Translations under genes and position numbers: made by a program
The notes under the pieces: model-generated
What the model was told of the DNA's origin: nothing
The model's database searches: none
The model's input: the letters and a program-made list of their open reading frames with translations, nothing else
Assembly (NCBI RefSeq): GCF_019059575.1
Contig: NW_024881671.1
Location: 1-64,000 of the forward strand
Direction: 5' to 3'
DNA length: 64,000 nt
Origin: Amphibalanus amphitrite
Lineage: Eukaryota; Arthropoda; Thecostraca; Balanomorpha; Balanidae
Shown here: positions 48,501 to 53,965 of the stretch, in pieces
Layout: each line of letters opens with the position of its first letter
Numbering within the stretch: position 1 is the first letter of the stretch

Positions 48501-51500
48501 AGTATGCAGAATTTAGGAATGCCAATTGGCCTCTTGGATCTGGATGTGAGAAGGCGTCAGTGTGTCACTGCATCAGTGCTACCATGTGGAGACATATTTG
48601 ATCATGGCATTGTTAACACTGCAACTTCCGAACATCCTATAAAAATAGCAATTTGGGTTGGCTTGGAAAGGCCATGCCAGGACTCAAAGAAACCATTTCA
48701 TGAAGGACATGGCCAATTTACACTTGACACATCAAGACCCATTCCTTGCCTGAAAGACCAGTTTCAGTGTCATGCCGTGCAACACTGAAATAATCAATTC
48801 TTGTTGTGCCCAGTCAACATGCATATTTTGATACTTCCCACTTAAATAAATCTATAAATCTCTATGGCTGTTTCCATTCATGAGCTGTAGCTTGAAATGA
48901 CATCAAATTAACAGGAAACGTCTATAACTCACCTAATGGTCACGGCCAGCCGTTCAGCCTCTGGTATCGCAGCTCGGAAGTTAGTGTCTGTTCTCTGGAT
49001 GAGAGGCGCGACATGTTCAACAAGCTCATCAAAACGTTCTGGAGTCATGCGATAAGCACGGTAAAACTCCTCTGGCCTGTTCCTTGACTCTCTGAGCAGT
49101 TGAGCATATTCTCCCCTGCTGGTGCGGGAGGCCAGGGACTCTCGCACCCATATCCGACGAGCTGGCGGCGGTGACTTTTCCTCTGAGCCAAGGGCCAACA
49201 TTAACAGCAGGTCTTCATCACGCATGGTACAGCACTCGTTCAGCTCAATCAATTCAGAAAATAGAAATCCAGCCTCAATTCACAGCACAATATCGTCCAC
49301 CTCCTCTTCTGCTTCCTCAGTCCTTCGAAAAATAACAACAGTTACAACCGGGGTATGTAGTTACAACAGCAGCGCCTTTTGATGTGCGCAAGTCTGTATC
49401 TCTTGCGCCATAACTGTATCAATTTCGATCGTTGCTACGCTGCTACCAGATACTCGGTGATACCAGATCTAGAGAAACGTTCGAGAAACGTTCGTAGGTC
49501 ATCTAGCGAAAAGCCAACTTTTTACGATCCGTTCCGCTCGTACGTTCCCATTACGCTACGCTCCGTGTGTGAAACGGCCTTTACAGTCAACAGAGACACG
49601 GTCCGATTGGGAGCGGGGTACGGCGCCGCCGGCTGTGGACCCGCGCCGGGCAACGGCCGAGCAGCGACGACGGCAAACCAATGCTGACGAGAGGTGTCCC
49701 CCTATCCGCCCACTGTCAGTCAGTGAGTAACAGAGGCGACTCACTTCGCGGAAGGAAACCCGGCTTGCGGAAGTATACAGATGTTGATAGAGCAGTGTAA
49801 CTCACAGCTTATTTAACAGCTCATGGCGTTACGGTTAACCCGCGCCCCGTAGGGCTATCGGCGGACCCTACCACCCGTAGGGGAGGGGCCGTTTCGGCCC
49901 CCCCCCCCTAAGATCTCGGAAATTCACCGGCCGATATTCAAAATTCAAACGGTGTTGGATAGCCCCACCGGGGAACTACCTTGTGACCAAATTTCATTGA
50001 CGTAGGTCAAACCGATGACGTCACAGGTCAGGTCAAAGGTCGGATTTTCACTGTTCACAGGCATTTCAAGAAATGTGTTGTGAAATCAAGTAAATTGGTA
50101 ATTTATTGAAAACCATCGATGGCACATTGTTCGTCAAACACATACTTTGCTATCTGAGGTCACTGATACCAGGTCAGGTCACAGCGAGGTCAGGTCACCG
50201 GGGGTCACAATATGAAAGTGTGGTGTGATACATGTTTTATGGCCCATTTTACATGACAAATGCGATTATGTGGGTTAGGCAGCCTTTGGGGCCAGCCTGC
50301 GTCACATTTTGGTCAAGGTCAGGTCAAGGTCAGGTCAAATTAGGTCAAATTTCAAAGTTGATATTTTTACATAAAATGGGTATCGATTCGATGCAGCTCG
50401 TCACGGGGAGTCTAATGGTGGTCTTTGTTCTGCTCTACGAGGTCTAGAATTGCCAAAAATTGAGTTTGAAAATTTGACGTCATCATTTTTGAAGTTTTTC
50501 GCTATAGCTTGGCCAAAAAAAGAGGTATCGATCTCAAATTTGGTATGTAGATAGAAGGCCGTAGGTACTATCATATATATTCCGGTTTTTTCGAAACTCA
50601 AAAAGCTTTTTTGATTTTTTGACTAATATATCCGAAAAAATGCTTTTTTGGTTTTTGGGGGTCAAAACTCAAAAATCTAAAAAATCAGAGATGGCAGTTT
50701 TGTAGCCCAGTCAATTCTACACCTTTTATGTTAGATCATTTTTCTGTATCTTCAAAGCTGTAGGCCTGACAGGTCTTCTCGCGAAGGTCTTTTTTCGGTC
50801 GAAAACGACAGAACATGACGTCATTCTGACGTCATTTGTGGCCGACCTAGCATAGCCTCTGGTAAAATTTTTGGTCACAATGTGTAAAATTGATGCCCGG
50901 AGAGGTTCTGAAAGTTTGGTGGCGATATCTCCAGCCGTTTGGGAGATATCTACGGAAAAGGACAGGGAGGGGCCGTTTCGGCCCCCTCCCCCTACGGGGC
51001 GCGGGTTTTAACTGGGCGTGCGGCTTAGCCACCCTAGAGCGTCTTGTTGGTAAGACGTTCATTTGTTTAGGTATTTAGTTCTCTTTTGGACAGTTCCGGT
51101 GTAATATAATAACATGATTGGTCAACACCAATATGTTCCCGAACTTTTTTTCCAAAAGAATCGGGAAATAATCTTTTCGAATTAAGTACATACCAAATGC
51201 ATTTTCGAAAATAAACTATTTTCTTCACGGTTGCAAATTATGTATGCATGCAAGTACGTATGGGTAGTTATATATGTACAATGAACACGTACCTACATAA
51301 GCAGATAGGTGCATGTTCCGCAAAATGCTAAAGCCGTCCATTTCAGCACGGGATATTTGGCAGCTGGGCTGATAAACTTAACAAAAACCCAACCACAAAT
51401 GTAAACAGACAGCTATGTCACGCATCATCTGTTTATATTAATGCTTCTACACAACGCGCTCCTAATTGTGTTCTGTAGTTCGTTGAATATATGTCTGTAT

Positions 51501-52636
51501 TTGTGTAAAAGGGAGATAAAAACATTGGTGCATTGTTTAACCCAATTAGCGATAAAAAGACAGCCTGAGCCATGACATAATACAATAGCGAATGGCATAG
51601 CTGCTGCACACATGTCCGCACTATTCAGGAATTATATAATTAATAATCAGATATCGCGGCGCCGCTTTACATAGCACCACACTGGACCGGTCGACCTGCA
51701 GGGCGAGGCTAGCAGCGAGTAACGCATTGAGTGTGTGGACAGTCTGCAGGCCCAGGTCGAGGTTAGCAGTTAGCACCACACTGTCGGACAGCCTACAGGG
51801 CATGCTGCAGTGCCTGCCACTCGACCTGTGGTTCAGGTCACGCACCACTGTTGACTGCGGACTGTGGAACTCCTCCAATAGTCCCATGGGGCGCAGCAGA
51901 GACCTGTCGTGCCCGACAGCCGGAGCTGTGTTCAGGGCGGGTGTGGAGTGGGAACGGTCGGTTCCCGCGGCTCAGCCAGCGTTTCCTGTCGGCTCGGAGC
52001 GCCACACCGCTGCTCTCTACAAAACCCTGTCCCTGTGTCTGTACCGTGTTATGCCAGCCGTGTCTGTGTGTGTGACGCAGGAGCTAACAACCGTAACGAA
52101 CAAAACGGACCACAGTAACAAACTGGACTTTGACGACAAAGCGCTGAGCATAAAGCCAAACCAAATATGCAACGAGCTGCGCACAAACAATATATGCACA
52201 TGGTCATTAGTAATGTGAAATGTGTACATTTTCTGATCACATACCTATCTAGTGTGCCCTATCGCAGTGACATTTATAGCGTGTTGCAAAAATTGTATTG
52301 GAAACTTCACTTCTCCATTCACGAGTCACGACAGTTCGGTTGAAATCCTTTTGATTTGTGTAACATGATATAGGTACCTATTAGGTATGCAAAAATCTCG
52401 CCGTAAACTACCTTTAGCCGAACACACTCATCGCTAAAGGAACTACATACAGTGGGGCTGCTGTAAACTTCCTTGGCACGATAGGGCCGACTTTCACCAC
52501 CCACGCAGGTGGTGTTTTGGTAACTGGAACGACACTCGAATGGCGCGCAGGCTTCTTTCACTAGTCTGACGCATTGTTCGCCAATACCTAGCCGATACCA
52601 CACGCAAACAGCGACTTCCGGTCGGAACAATGAGAT

Positions 52637-52717
<81 letters not shown>

Positions 52718-53403
52718 TGTTCTTGTGCAGCCGTCTCTCTTCATCCCAGATCAGTTACTTTATCGGGCTTTGGCTTAGGCTGTACAAAAGCTGTATCCCT
52801 GATACACCCAAGCTGCGTGGGGTGCACTTCCGGGCCGGTCCCTGTCGTGGCCCGATCGGTCAGACCAGAGTGCGCTCCATGGCCGGAGCCAGGTCAGCCC
52901 GGTGATGGCGTGCAGTGCGGCGGCCGTCAGCACCACTCGGGACGCCGACGGTCGTCAGCGGCCGTATATCGGCCCGGCGGCGCCACTGACGGCCGGCCCG
53001 ACAGCCGGCGTCACGCCAGTCGGCAGCCCTCGGCGCCGCATCTCTGGCGCCGCCCCCGCCCCCGCCCCGGCCCGCTGCAGCCGCCCCACAGTGGACAAAC
53101 TGTCGTCACGGCGCGGCGGCCGGCCAACAGTGGACCGTTTGTCTCGTGGCGGCCTGCAGGCCCGGCCGCGTCCCAGAGCCGGCCGCCTCTGCAGGCCGAG
53201 TCATCGCCGTCACTCGGCAGCCGGTGGCGCACTAACAGACGCACCACCATGCACCAAACAGCGCCGCAATTAGCGGCTGTCGGTGTCCAGTCCCGGACAC
53301 TCCATCAGCCGGTACATGGGACAGGCAGCGGCGGCGGCTGTCGGGACTCACCTGTGGTCCCGCCGGCCAGCAGGACGACCAGCAGCGGCAGTAACATCGT
53401 CAT
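9447..53403 (-). CDS. Adhesion G-protein-coupled receptor: cadherin-FN3-EGF-HormR-GAIN-7TM (24 exons)
   Basis: Exons in coding order: 53352-53403, 22391-22583, 22088-22228, 21531-21651, 21176-21338, 19356-19552, 18512-18692, 18135-18278, 17635-17767, 17221-17375, 16950-17087, 16245-16355, 15650-16008, 15075-15212, 14626-14858, 14137-14317, 13648-13792, 13271-13375, 12887-13103, 12427-12565, 12055-12184, 11251-11376, 10824-10945, 9447-10592. All junctions are GT/AG and keep frame, giving 4,770 nt and 1,589 residues. It is a surface receptor autoproteolysed at the GPS, with a tethered agonist. It resembles CELSR/Flamingo in mixing cadherin, EGF, HormR and GAIN domains, but has only two cadherin repeats, an FN3 domain and no laminin G domain. 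The link from the first exon across about 30.8 kb is inferred from phase and signal-peptide content; exons 2-24 are firm. Confidence 0.8.
12887..15212 (-). CDS. Adhesion GPCR exons 14-19: GAIN domain, GPS and first helix
   Basis: Exons 15075-15212, 14626-14858, 14137-14317, 13648-13792, 13271-13375 and 12887-13103 encode about residues 697-1035. The helical GAIN part includes [16 protein letters not shown]; the beta part includes [10 protein letters not shown]. The GPS reads CVYWKENEMSW, then [14 protein letters not shown], so cleavage would fall between His-Leu and Ser (about 988/989), using Ser where most family members have Thr. A run of eight Asp residues lies in an exposed loop. The last exon continues into helix 1. 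Confidence 0.85.
13134..13168 (-). repeat. Tandem duplicate of the GPS exon 3' splice site
   Basis: About 35 bp repeating the acceptor and first coding bases of the 12887-13103 exon (AAATGTCCTGGTCGG...) lie 62 bp upstream of the real one. Using it would shift the frame, so it is probably a decoy. Confidence 0.7.
15650..16008 (-). CDS. Adhesion GPCR exon 13: HormR domain with acidic insert
   Basis: Encodes about residues 577-696. The hormone-receptor module is recognisable from [20 protein letters not shown] and, after a gap, ATRRC and [10 protein letters not shown]. Between the PCPAG and RRC halves lies an insert of about 50 residues made mostly of Asp and Glu with repeated DDG units, much longer than the usual loop. 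The HormR precedes the GAIN domain as in other adhesion GPCRs. Confidence 0.75.
16245..18278 (-). CDS. Adhesion GPCR exons 8-12: six EGF-like repeats
   Basis: Five exons (18135-18278, 17635-17767, 17221-17375, 16950-17087, 16245-16355) encode about residues 350-576. Six EGF modules can be counted; landmarks include [57 protein letters not shown] and [12 protein letters not shown]. Each has the CxC...GxxGxxC ending of EGF domains. Several modules are split across introns. No laminin G domain is inserted between them, unlike in CELSR. Confidence 0.85.
16557..16883 (-). mobile_element. SINE-like retroposon, copy a
   Basis: It ends in an A-rich tail on the minus strand and is flanked by a 10-bp direct repeat, AATACAACTC, at 16547-16556 and 16884-16893, the mark of target-primed insertion. 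No tRNA-like head or clear pol III B box was recognised, so it could instead be the short 3' tail of a LINE. It lies in an intron between the two last EGF exons. Confidence 0.75.
18512..19552 (-). CDS. Adhesion GPCR exons 6-7: fibronectin type III domain
   Basis: Two exons (19356-19552, 18512-18692) encode about residues 224-349. Landmarks are [19 protein letters not shown] (strands A and B with the core Trp), then [17 protein letters not shown] (the L..L.P.T.Y signature) and SESITFGT at the end. A run of nine Asp residues sits in the loop at the start of the second exon. The domain joins directly to cadherin repeat 2 and leads into the EGF array. FN3 is not part of the classical CELSR layout. 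Confidence 0.8.
19644..20591 (+). mobile_element. hAT-type DNA transposon copy with 8-bp target duplication
   Basis: Terminal inverted repeats CATAGGTGGGCA and TGCCCACCTATG are flanked by GAAACCGC at 19636-19643 and 20592-20599, exactly the 8-bp duplication of hAT insertions. Both ends carry degenerate arrays of GTTCCTCCGTTCC. The middle (about 19850-20221) is coding-derived and ends in a different hAT terminus (CGTTCCGCCGCCTATG), so a fragment of one hAT seems nested in another. The insertion is intronic in the adhesion GPCR gene. Confidence 0.8.
19850..20105 (+). pseudogene. hAT transposase C-terminal (dimerisation domain) fragment
   Basis: The translated stretch contains [19 protein letters not shown] and then [13 protein letters not shown], the conserved C-terminal dimerisation block of hAT transposases. 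The N-terminal zinc finger and catalytic core are absent, so it cannot act alone. Its reading sense agrees with the nested hAT terminus just downstream. Confidence 0.7.
20669..20986 (+). mobile_element. SINE-like retroposon, copy b
   Basis: Same family as copy a in the opposite orientation, with an 11-bp target duplication, AGACAAAGCTC, at 20658-20668 and 20987-20997, and a tail of A residues after CCTAACCCAACAG. It lies in the intron between the cadherin 2 and FN3 exons. Confidence 0.8.
21176..22583 (-). CDS. Adhesion GPCR exons 2-5: two cadherin repeats
   Basis: Four exons encode about residues 18-223. Repeat 1 contains [14 protein letters not shown] and ends NIHPPKF, a PPxF inter-repeat linker. 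Repeat 2 has VRIRATDND, a calcium-binding DxND-type motif, then [10 protein letters not shown] and VSARDLGSP, matching the cadherin DxxxGxI and A.D.G.P pattern. Repeat 1 is weaker in calcium-binding residues. These domains would mediate adhesion. I found no further cadherin exons between 22.6 and 27 kb. Confidence 0.8.
22584..24225. other. Intronic sequence without recognisable features
   Basis: This is the 3' part of the proposed first intron of the adhesion GPCR. I see no exon, repeat array or transposon terminus. Short frames around 23.4-23.9 kb lack domain motifs and good splice context. Confidence 0.5.
24226..24690. repeat. TGTGACTGT-type minisatellite split by a MITE
   Basis: Degenerate repeats of TGTGACTGTTG and GTGAGTTGTGAC occur on both sides of the inserted element at 24302-24575, showing that the array is older than the insertion. 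Confidence 0.75.
24302..24575. mobile_element. 274-bp MITE with TA target sites
   Basis: Terminal inverted repeats GCCGTTTTCACGACGG and CCGTCGTGAAAACGGC are flanked by TA at 24300-24301 and 24576-24577. The interior is AT-rich with repeated TGCACCTAAT/TGCACCAAAT motifs and has no coding capacity. The TA duplication fits Tc1/mariner-type mobilisation. Confidence 0.75.
24691..25290. other. Unassigned intronic sequence
   Basis: A 156-codon open frame runs through here on the plus strand but has no recognisable domain, no supporting splice sites and ordinary composition. I do not call it a gene. Confidence 0.4.
25291..25790. repeat. CCGT tetranucleotide array with higher-order unit
   Basis: A degenerate (CCGT/CTGT)n tract becomes, from about 25637, a regular 19-bp unit CCATCCGCCGTCCGTCCGT repeated about eight times. 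The long frames on both strands here result from the repeat. Confidence 0.9.
25791..27726. other. GC- and CpG-rich intronic region
   Basis: Segments near 25.79-25.98, 26.40-26.66 and 26.70-27.15 kb are rich in CpG and could hold an internal promoter or enhancer. A CCGTGAACCGTGA short tandem lies near 27.08-27.11 kb. No exon with a recognisable domain was found. From 27.2 kb the sequence turns AT-rich, with a short CA run near 27.6 kb. Confidence 0.4.
27731..28894 (-). mobile_element. E3: TTAA-type non-autonomous element (ATAA flanks)
   Basis: It is bounded by ATAA at 27727-27730 and 28895-28898, a one-base variant of TTAA present on both sides. The left end is CCCGCTCCCCACTGGGG; the right end read inward is CCTGCGCCCCACTGGGG, with a second tag (CGACCTACTGGGG) further in. 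Hairpins have a CTAT/ATAG-type core within G and C runs. The interior matches E1 in the opposite orientation, including a shared stretch around GACGCCGTTTGAATTTTGAC. AGGTCA half-sites are frequent. Confidence 0.8.
29171..29662 (+). repeat. Dispersed repeat R, copy 1 (carries the empty site for E6)
   Basis: It begins AGCTGGGGCATTCCACGATA and is duplicated in reverse orientation at 37211-37646 plus 38563-38629. In this copy TTAA at 29241-29244 is uninterrupted, whereas in copy 2 the element E6 sits in the same TTAA. The sequence also contains TGACCT motifs but no gene. Confidence 0.85.
29663..30507. mobile_element. Inverted-repeat segment related to E5
   Basis: Arms of about 150 bp (left about 29663-29815, right about 30355-30507) are inverted copies. 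The middle resembles the inside of E5, including CCCCAATTGACTTATAATGG near 30193. It interrupts repeat R relative to copy 2 and lacks the G-run hairpins and TTAA of the intact elements, so it looks like an old or internally derived relative. Confidence 0.6.
30560..31740. repeat. GC-rich minisatellite of GGGGCCC units
   Basis: About 1.2 kb of imperfect units of roughly 20-25 bp built on GGGGCCCCTGCTGCGGC. Both strands stay open for hundreds of codons only because stop codons are absent from the unit. The flanks resemble hAT ends: CAGGGACGTCGAC near 30508 and, at 31800-31828, the inverse of CAGGGGTGTAGGAACG. It may therefore be a satellite that grew inside a hAT-type element. Confidence 0.85.
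31741..32254. other. hAT-like terminus then AT-rich spacer
   Basis: 31755-31828 matches, in reverse, the sequence at about 36740-36815, including the CTTTTCGT.ACG and CCTACACCC end. Beyond that the sequence is AT-rich and shows nothing I can identify. Confidence 0.45.
32255..32430. repeat. GATC-rich minisatellite, left part
   Basis: About four units of roughly 42 bp, each starting GGATCTATGATCTCA, a GATC-TAT-GATC near-palindrome. The same repeat resumes at 35150. Confidence 0.8.
32471..33830 (+). mobile_element. Tc1/mariner transposon, DD37E type
   Basis: Terminal inverted repeats (CAGGGTGTCTCAGAA.TATCCGGACA on the left, matched on the right) are flanked by TA at 32469-32470 and 33831-33832. 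The 1,360-bp element encodes one transposase frame, interrupted by a single stop, and otherwise looks complete. Confidence 0.9.
32618..33754 (+). pseudogene. Tc1/mariner transposase with one in-frame stop
   Basis: Two stretches in the same frame, 32618-33160 and 33188-33754, are separated by one TAA at 33158-33160. The N-terminus has a helix-turn-helix region ([13 protein letters not shown]). The catalytic triad is D in MRSDES, D in FMQDGAPPH and E in DLNPIENLW, with 37 residues between the second and third, as in the DD37E group instead of the DD34E of Tc1. NRQNDRVW follows the stop, so the protein is otherwise collinear. With one stop it is probably inactive but recent. Confidence 0.85.
33906..35096 (+). 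mobile_element. E4: TTAA-flanked, piggyBac-type non-autonomous element
   Basis: TTAA lies at 33902-33905 and 35097-35100. The left end CCCGCGCCCGGCTGGGG is followed by a second tag CGCCCTGCTGGGG; the right end read inward is CCCGCGCCCTGCTGGGG. Both hairpins have a TGTT..AACA core. The interior carries CCCATTGACTTATAATGG (34733-34750), shared with E5 and E8, and many AGGTCA sites. There is no coding frame. Confidence 0.85.
35150..35315. repeat. GATC-rich minisatellite, right part
   Basis: Units starting GGATCTATGATC, spaced about 43 bp, continue the array at 32255-32430. The intervening 2.7 kb holds the Tc1/mariner element and E4. Confidence 0.8.
35339..36335 (-). mobile_element. E5: TTAA-flanked, piggyBac-type non-autonomous element
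   Basis: TTAA lies at 35335-35338 and 36336-36339. The left end is CCCTCGCACCGACGGGG. The right end read inward is CCCGCGCACCGACGGGG, with a second copy TTCGCACCGACGGGG about 15 bp further in. Hairpins have GGAT/ATCC and GGTCATCC cores in G and C runs. It carries the CCATTATAAGTCAATGG core at 35683-35700 in reverse relative to E4. Confidence 0.85.
36385..36515 (+). pseudogene. Orphan first exon of a hAT/ZMYM-like transposase
   Basis: It starts ATG and encodes about 43 residues, including [10 protein letters not shown] and [11 protein letters not shown], the basic N-terminus followed by a K-S-x-F motif seen at the start of many hAT transposases with a TTF-type finger. It ends in a plausible donor (CAG|GTAAAT). 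No downstream catalytic exon was found, so it is a remnant. It sits directly beside E5. Confidence 0.55.
36735..36991 (+). mobile_element. Short hAT-like non-autonomous element
   Basis: The left end GGGTGTAGGAGCGTTACG and right end CCGTTACTACGCCTGTG are rough inverted repeats. CCGCCCCA occurs at both borders as a candidate 8-bp target duplication. A G-run follows the left end and a GGGGGTGGCCCCC block precedes the right end. The left part also occurs at 31755-31828. Confidence 0.5.
37211..37646 (-). repeat. Dispersed repeat R, copy 2 (left part, interrupted by E6)
   Basis: Inverse of 29240-29662, close in sequence. It continues at 38563-38629 beyond the inserted E6. Confidence 0.85.
37651..38558 (-). 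mobile_element. E6: TTAA-flanked, piggyBac-type non-autonomous element
   Basis: TTAA lies at 37647-37650 and 38559-38562. The left end is CCCTCGCCTGCACATGGGG. The right end read inward is CCCTCGCCCGCACATG, with a second tag GAACGCACATGGGG. Hairpins have a GGTTGCC / GGCAACC core between G and C runs. The borders are confirmed by the uninterrupted paralogous site at 29241-29244. Confidence 0.9.
38630..39700. other. GGC-repeat and CpG-rich segment
   Basis: 38815-38945 is an almost pure GGC trinucleotide run with CAG and GAC interruptions. Further CpG-rich sequence and CAG runs (39430-39475) extend to the Harbinger border. The composition suits a promoter or untranslated exon, but I cannot point to one. 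Confidence 0.5.
39704..41630. other. Left non-coding part of the Harbinger element
   Basis: After the terminal repeats (to about 39950) the sequence is AT-rich with no coding frame. A small block at 40630-40762 (TTAACCCCACC ... CCCTGGCACGGGTT) resembles TTAA-element ends but is poorly matched. The GGCAGACAAAATTTAG motif occurs in tandem near 40378-40420. Confidence 0.5.
41631..43916 (+). CDS. Harbinger accessory protein, MADF-BESS type (5 exons)
   Basis: Exons 41631-41787, 42126-42306, 42695-42772, 43117-43168 and 43401-43916 join in frame through GT/AG sites to 327 residues. The N-terminal MADF domain (about 8-90) reads [24 protein letters not shown], then [17 protein letters not shown] Pro-, Ala- and Arg-rich linker follows. 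The C-terminus [16 protein letters not shown] resembles a BESS interaction motif. Harbinger elements need a Myb/SANT- or MADF-like partner that binds DNA and brings the transposase into the nucleus; this is its likely role. The exon 4/5 boundary was chosen because it alone keeps the frame. Confidence 0.8.
44799..49252 (-). CDS. PIF/Harbinger transposase (DDE_Tnp_4-type nuclease, 3 exons)
   Basis: Exons 48933-49252, 47622-47824 and 44799-45568 join in frame (1,293 nt, 430 residues). Across the first junction the protein reads [20 protein letters not shown], the helix-turn-helix region of the family; across the second, [11 protein letters not shown], which holds the first catalytic Asp. The second Asp is in [12 protein letters not shown] and the Glu in [11 protein letters not shown], after FVGDEAFQL and LRPYPG. 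All family landmarks are present and I see no internal stop, so the nuclease may be functional. Confidence 0.88.
46423..47488. repeat. 1-kb near-perfect palindrome
   Basis: Arms 46423-46923 and 46987-47488 (about 500 bp each) are inverted copies with very few differences, separated by a 63-bp loop. The arms are GC-rich, include a G/C homopolymer, and contrast with AT-richer flanks. The arms lie inside the second intron of the Harbinger transposase gene. Open frames on both strands mirror each other and have no recognised domain. Confidence 0.9.
49839..51007 (+). mobile_element. E7: TTAA-flanked, piggyBac-type non-autonomous element
   Basis: TTAA lies at 49835-49838 and 51008-51011; the right terminus has two extra bases before TTAA. 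The left end CCCGCGCCCCGTAGGG is followed by a second tag ACCCGTAGGGG; the right end read inward is CCCGCGCCCCGTAGGGGG. Hairpins at both ends have the identical core GGGGCCGTTTCGGCCCC. The interior shares E1/E3 sequence and has a tight AGGTCA cluster at 50310-50350. Confidence 0.82.
51012..52490. other. Unassigned region in the proposed first intron
   Basis: A minus-strand frame at 51621-51887 (starting [11 protein letters not shown]) is open for 88 codons with ordinary composition but has no domain I recognise and no clear splice sites. Imperfect direct repeats of GTTAGCACCACACTG and CGACCTG motifs occur at 51.67-51.84 kb. Confidence 0.35.
52498..52605 (-). other. Cys-rich open segment, possible exon
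   Basis: On the minus strand the translation reads [20 protein letters not shown] then YQNTTCVGG, with Cys spacing like an EB or EGF-type module. A donor-like TGC|GTGGGT follows. It lies upstream of the signal-peptide exon's intron partner but is not needed for the receptor frame. No gene can be assigned. Confidence 0.3.
52639..52712. repeat. TC/GA microsatellite
   Basis: About 37 perfect TC units. The same dinucleotide as the array at the start of the window. Confidence 0.95.
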
Positions 53404-53540
53404 CAGGACGGGAGACGACTGAGCGGCGGACGGCGGCAGGGGTGGGCGCCTCCGGGAGCAGCCATACCACATCACAGAGCGGGCTCCTCGTCTTCAGGTC
53501 ATCCAGCCTGGGAGGAGGTCGAGAAGAATCATCATTAGAA
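52890..53540 (-). promoter_or_regulatory. CpG-rich region around the proposed receptor start exon
   Basis: High GC and CpG content surrounds the signal-peptide exon at 53352-53403, compatible with a promoter and 5' UTR of a minus-strand gene. No TATA or initiator could be fixed. Sequence between 53404 and the LTR at 53644 is the only host DNA left directly upstream. Confidence 0.35.
53352..53403 (-). CDS. Proposed first coding exon of the adhesion GPCR (signal peptide)
   Basis: This encodes [17 protein letters not shown] and one extra G, then a strong donor (GTGAGT). The product is a textbook signal peptide, ending in phase 1. The first cadherin exon (22391-22583) starts with two bases that complete a Gly codon, so the join is in frame and would place the mature N-terminus right after the signal. 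Two in-frame ATGs are six bases apart; the second has A at -3. Surrounding sequence (52.9-53.5 kb) is GC- and CpG-rich, as expected near a promoter. Another gene's leader exon cannot be excluded. Confidence 0.6.
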
Positions 53541-53643
53541 CACAATCGGCTGGCTAATATAATGATAAACACGATAAGGGATTGGACCACTGAGGAAGGT
53601 CCAGCACCGAAAATATATTTTGGATTTGTGCTTACTTTAGTTA

Positions 53644-53853
53644 TGTTAGATAAAGGCGGTGCTCTCGTTGACCTGTATTCTCACGACCGGTCACCAGCAC
53701 ACACTGACTCCTCTCCTCCCGCGCGGGCCGCCGCGCGCCGCCCGGCGCCCGCAGACGGGTCACAGCGCATGCGCCGCCCAGCGGCGCATGCGCTGCGACC
53801 GGCCAGGCTGGGCGGGCGGTGATATTCGCAGTGCACAAAATCACACAATCACA
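53644..53853 (-). repeat. Gypsy 3' LTR
   Basis: 210 bp, begins TGTTAG and ends CACA on the plus strand. CpG-rich in the middle, with an inverted GCATGCGCCG motif. It is the end nearest the host receptor exon. Confidence 0.9.
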
Positions 53854-53965
53854 CACCTCCCCCCCAAAAAGAACGGATCACTGTAGGCCTGTGATATTTA
53901 CAGTTGCGCGTCACACATCTCCATCACGGTTGCGAGCCGCCCCACACGCGCGTGGGCGGCGTTCT

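Larger units (their letters stand above)
39704..49580. mobile_element. PIF/Harbinger DNA transposon, complete-looking, 9.9 kb
   Basis: Terminal inverted repeats AGGCCGTTTCACACACGGA are flanked by TTA at 39701-39703 and 49581-49583, the 3-bp TWA duplication of PIF/Harbinger. Subterminal GGAACGTA repeats occur at both ends. It carries two genes with intact frames and splice sites: a MADF-BESS gene on plus (41631-43916) and a DDE transposase on minus (44799-49252). Their 3' ends face each other. A 1-kb palindrome lies in a transposase intron. Confidence 0.9.

Noticed and set aside
51621-51887. 88-codon minus-strand frame as a gene or receptor exon
   Set aside because: No domain, no convincing splice sites, and not needed to keep the receptor frame.
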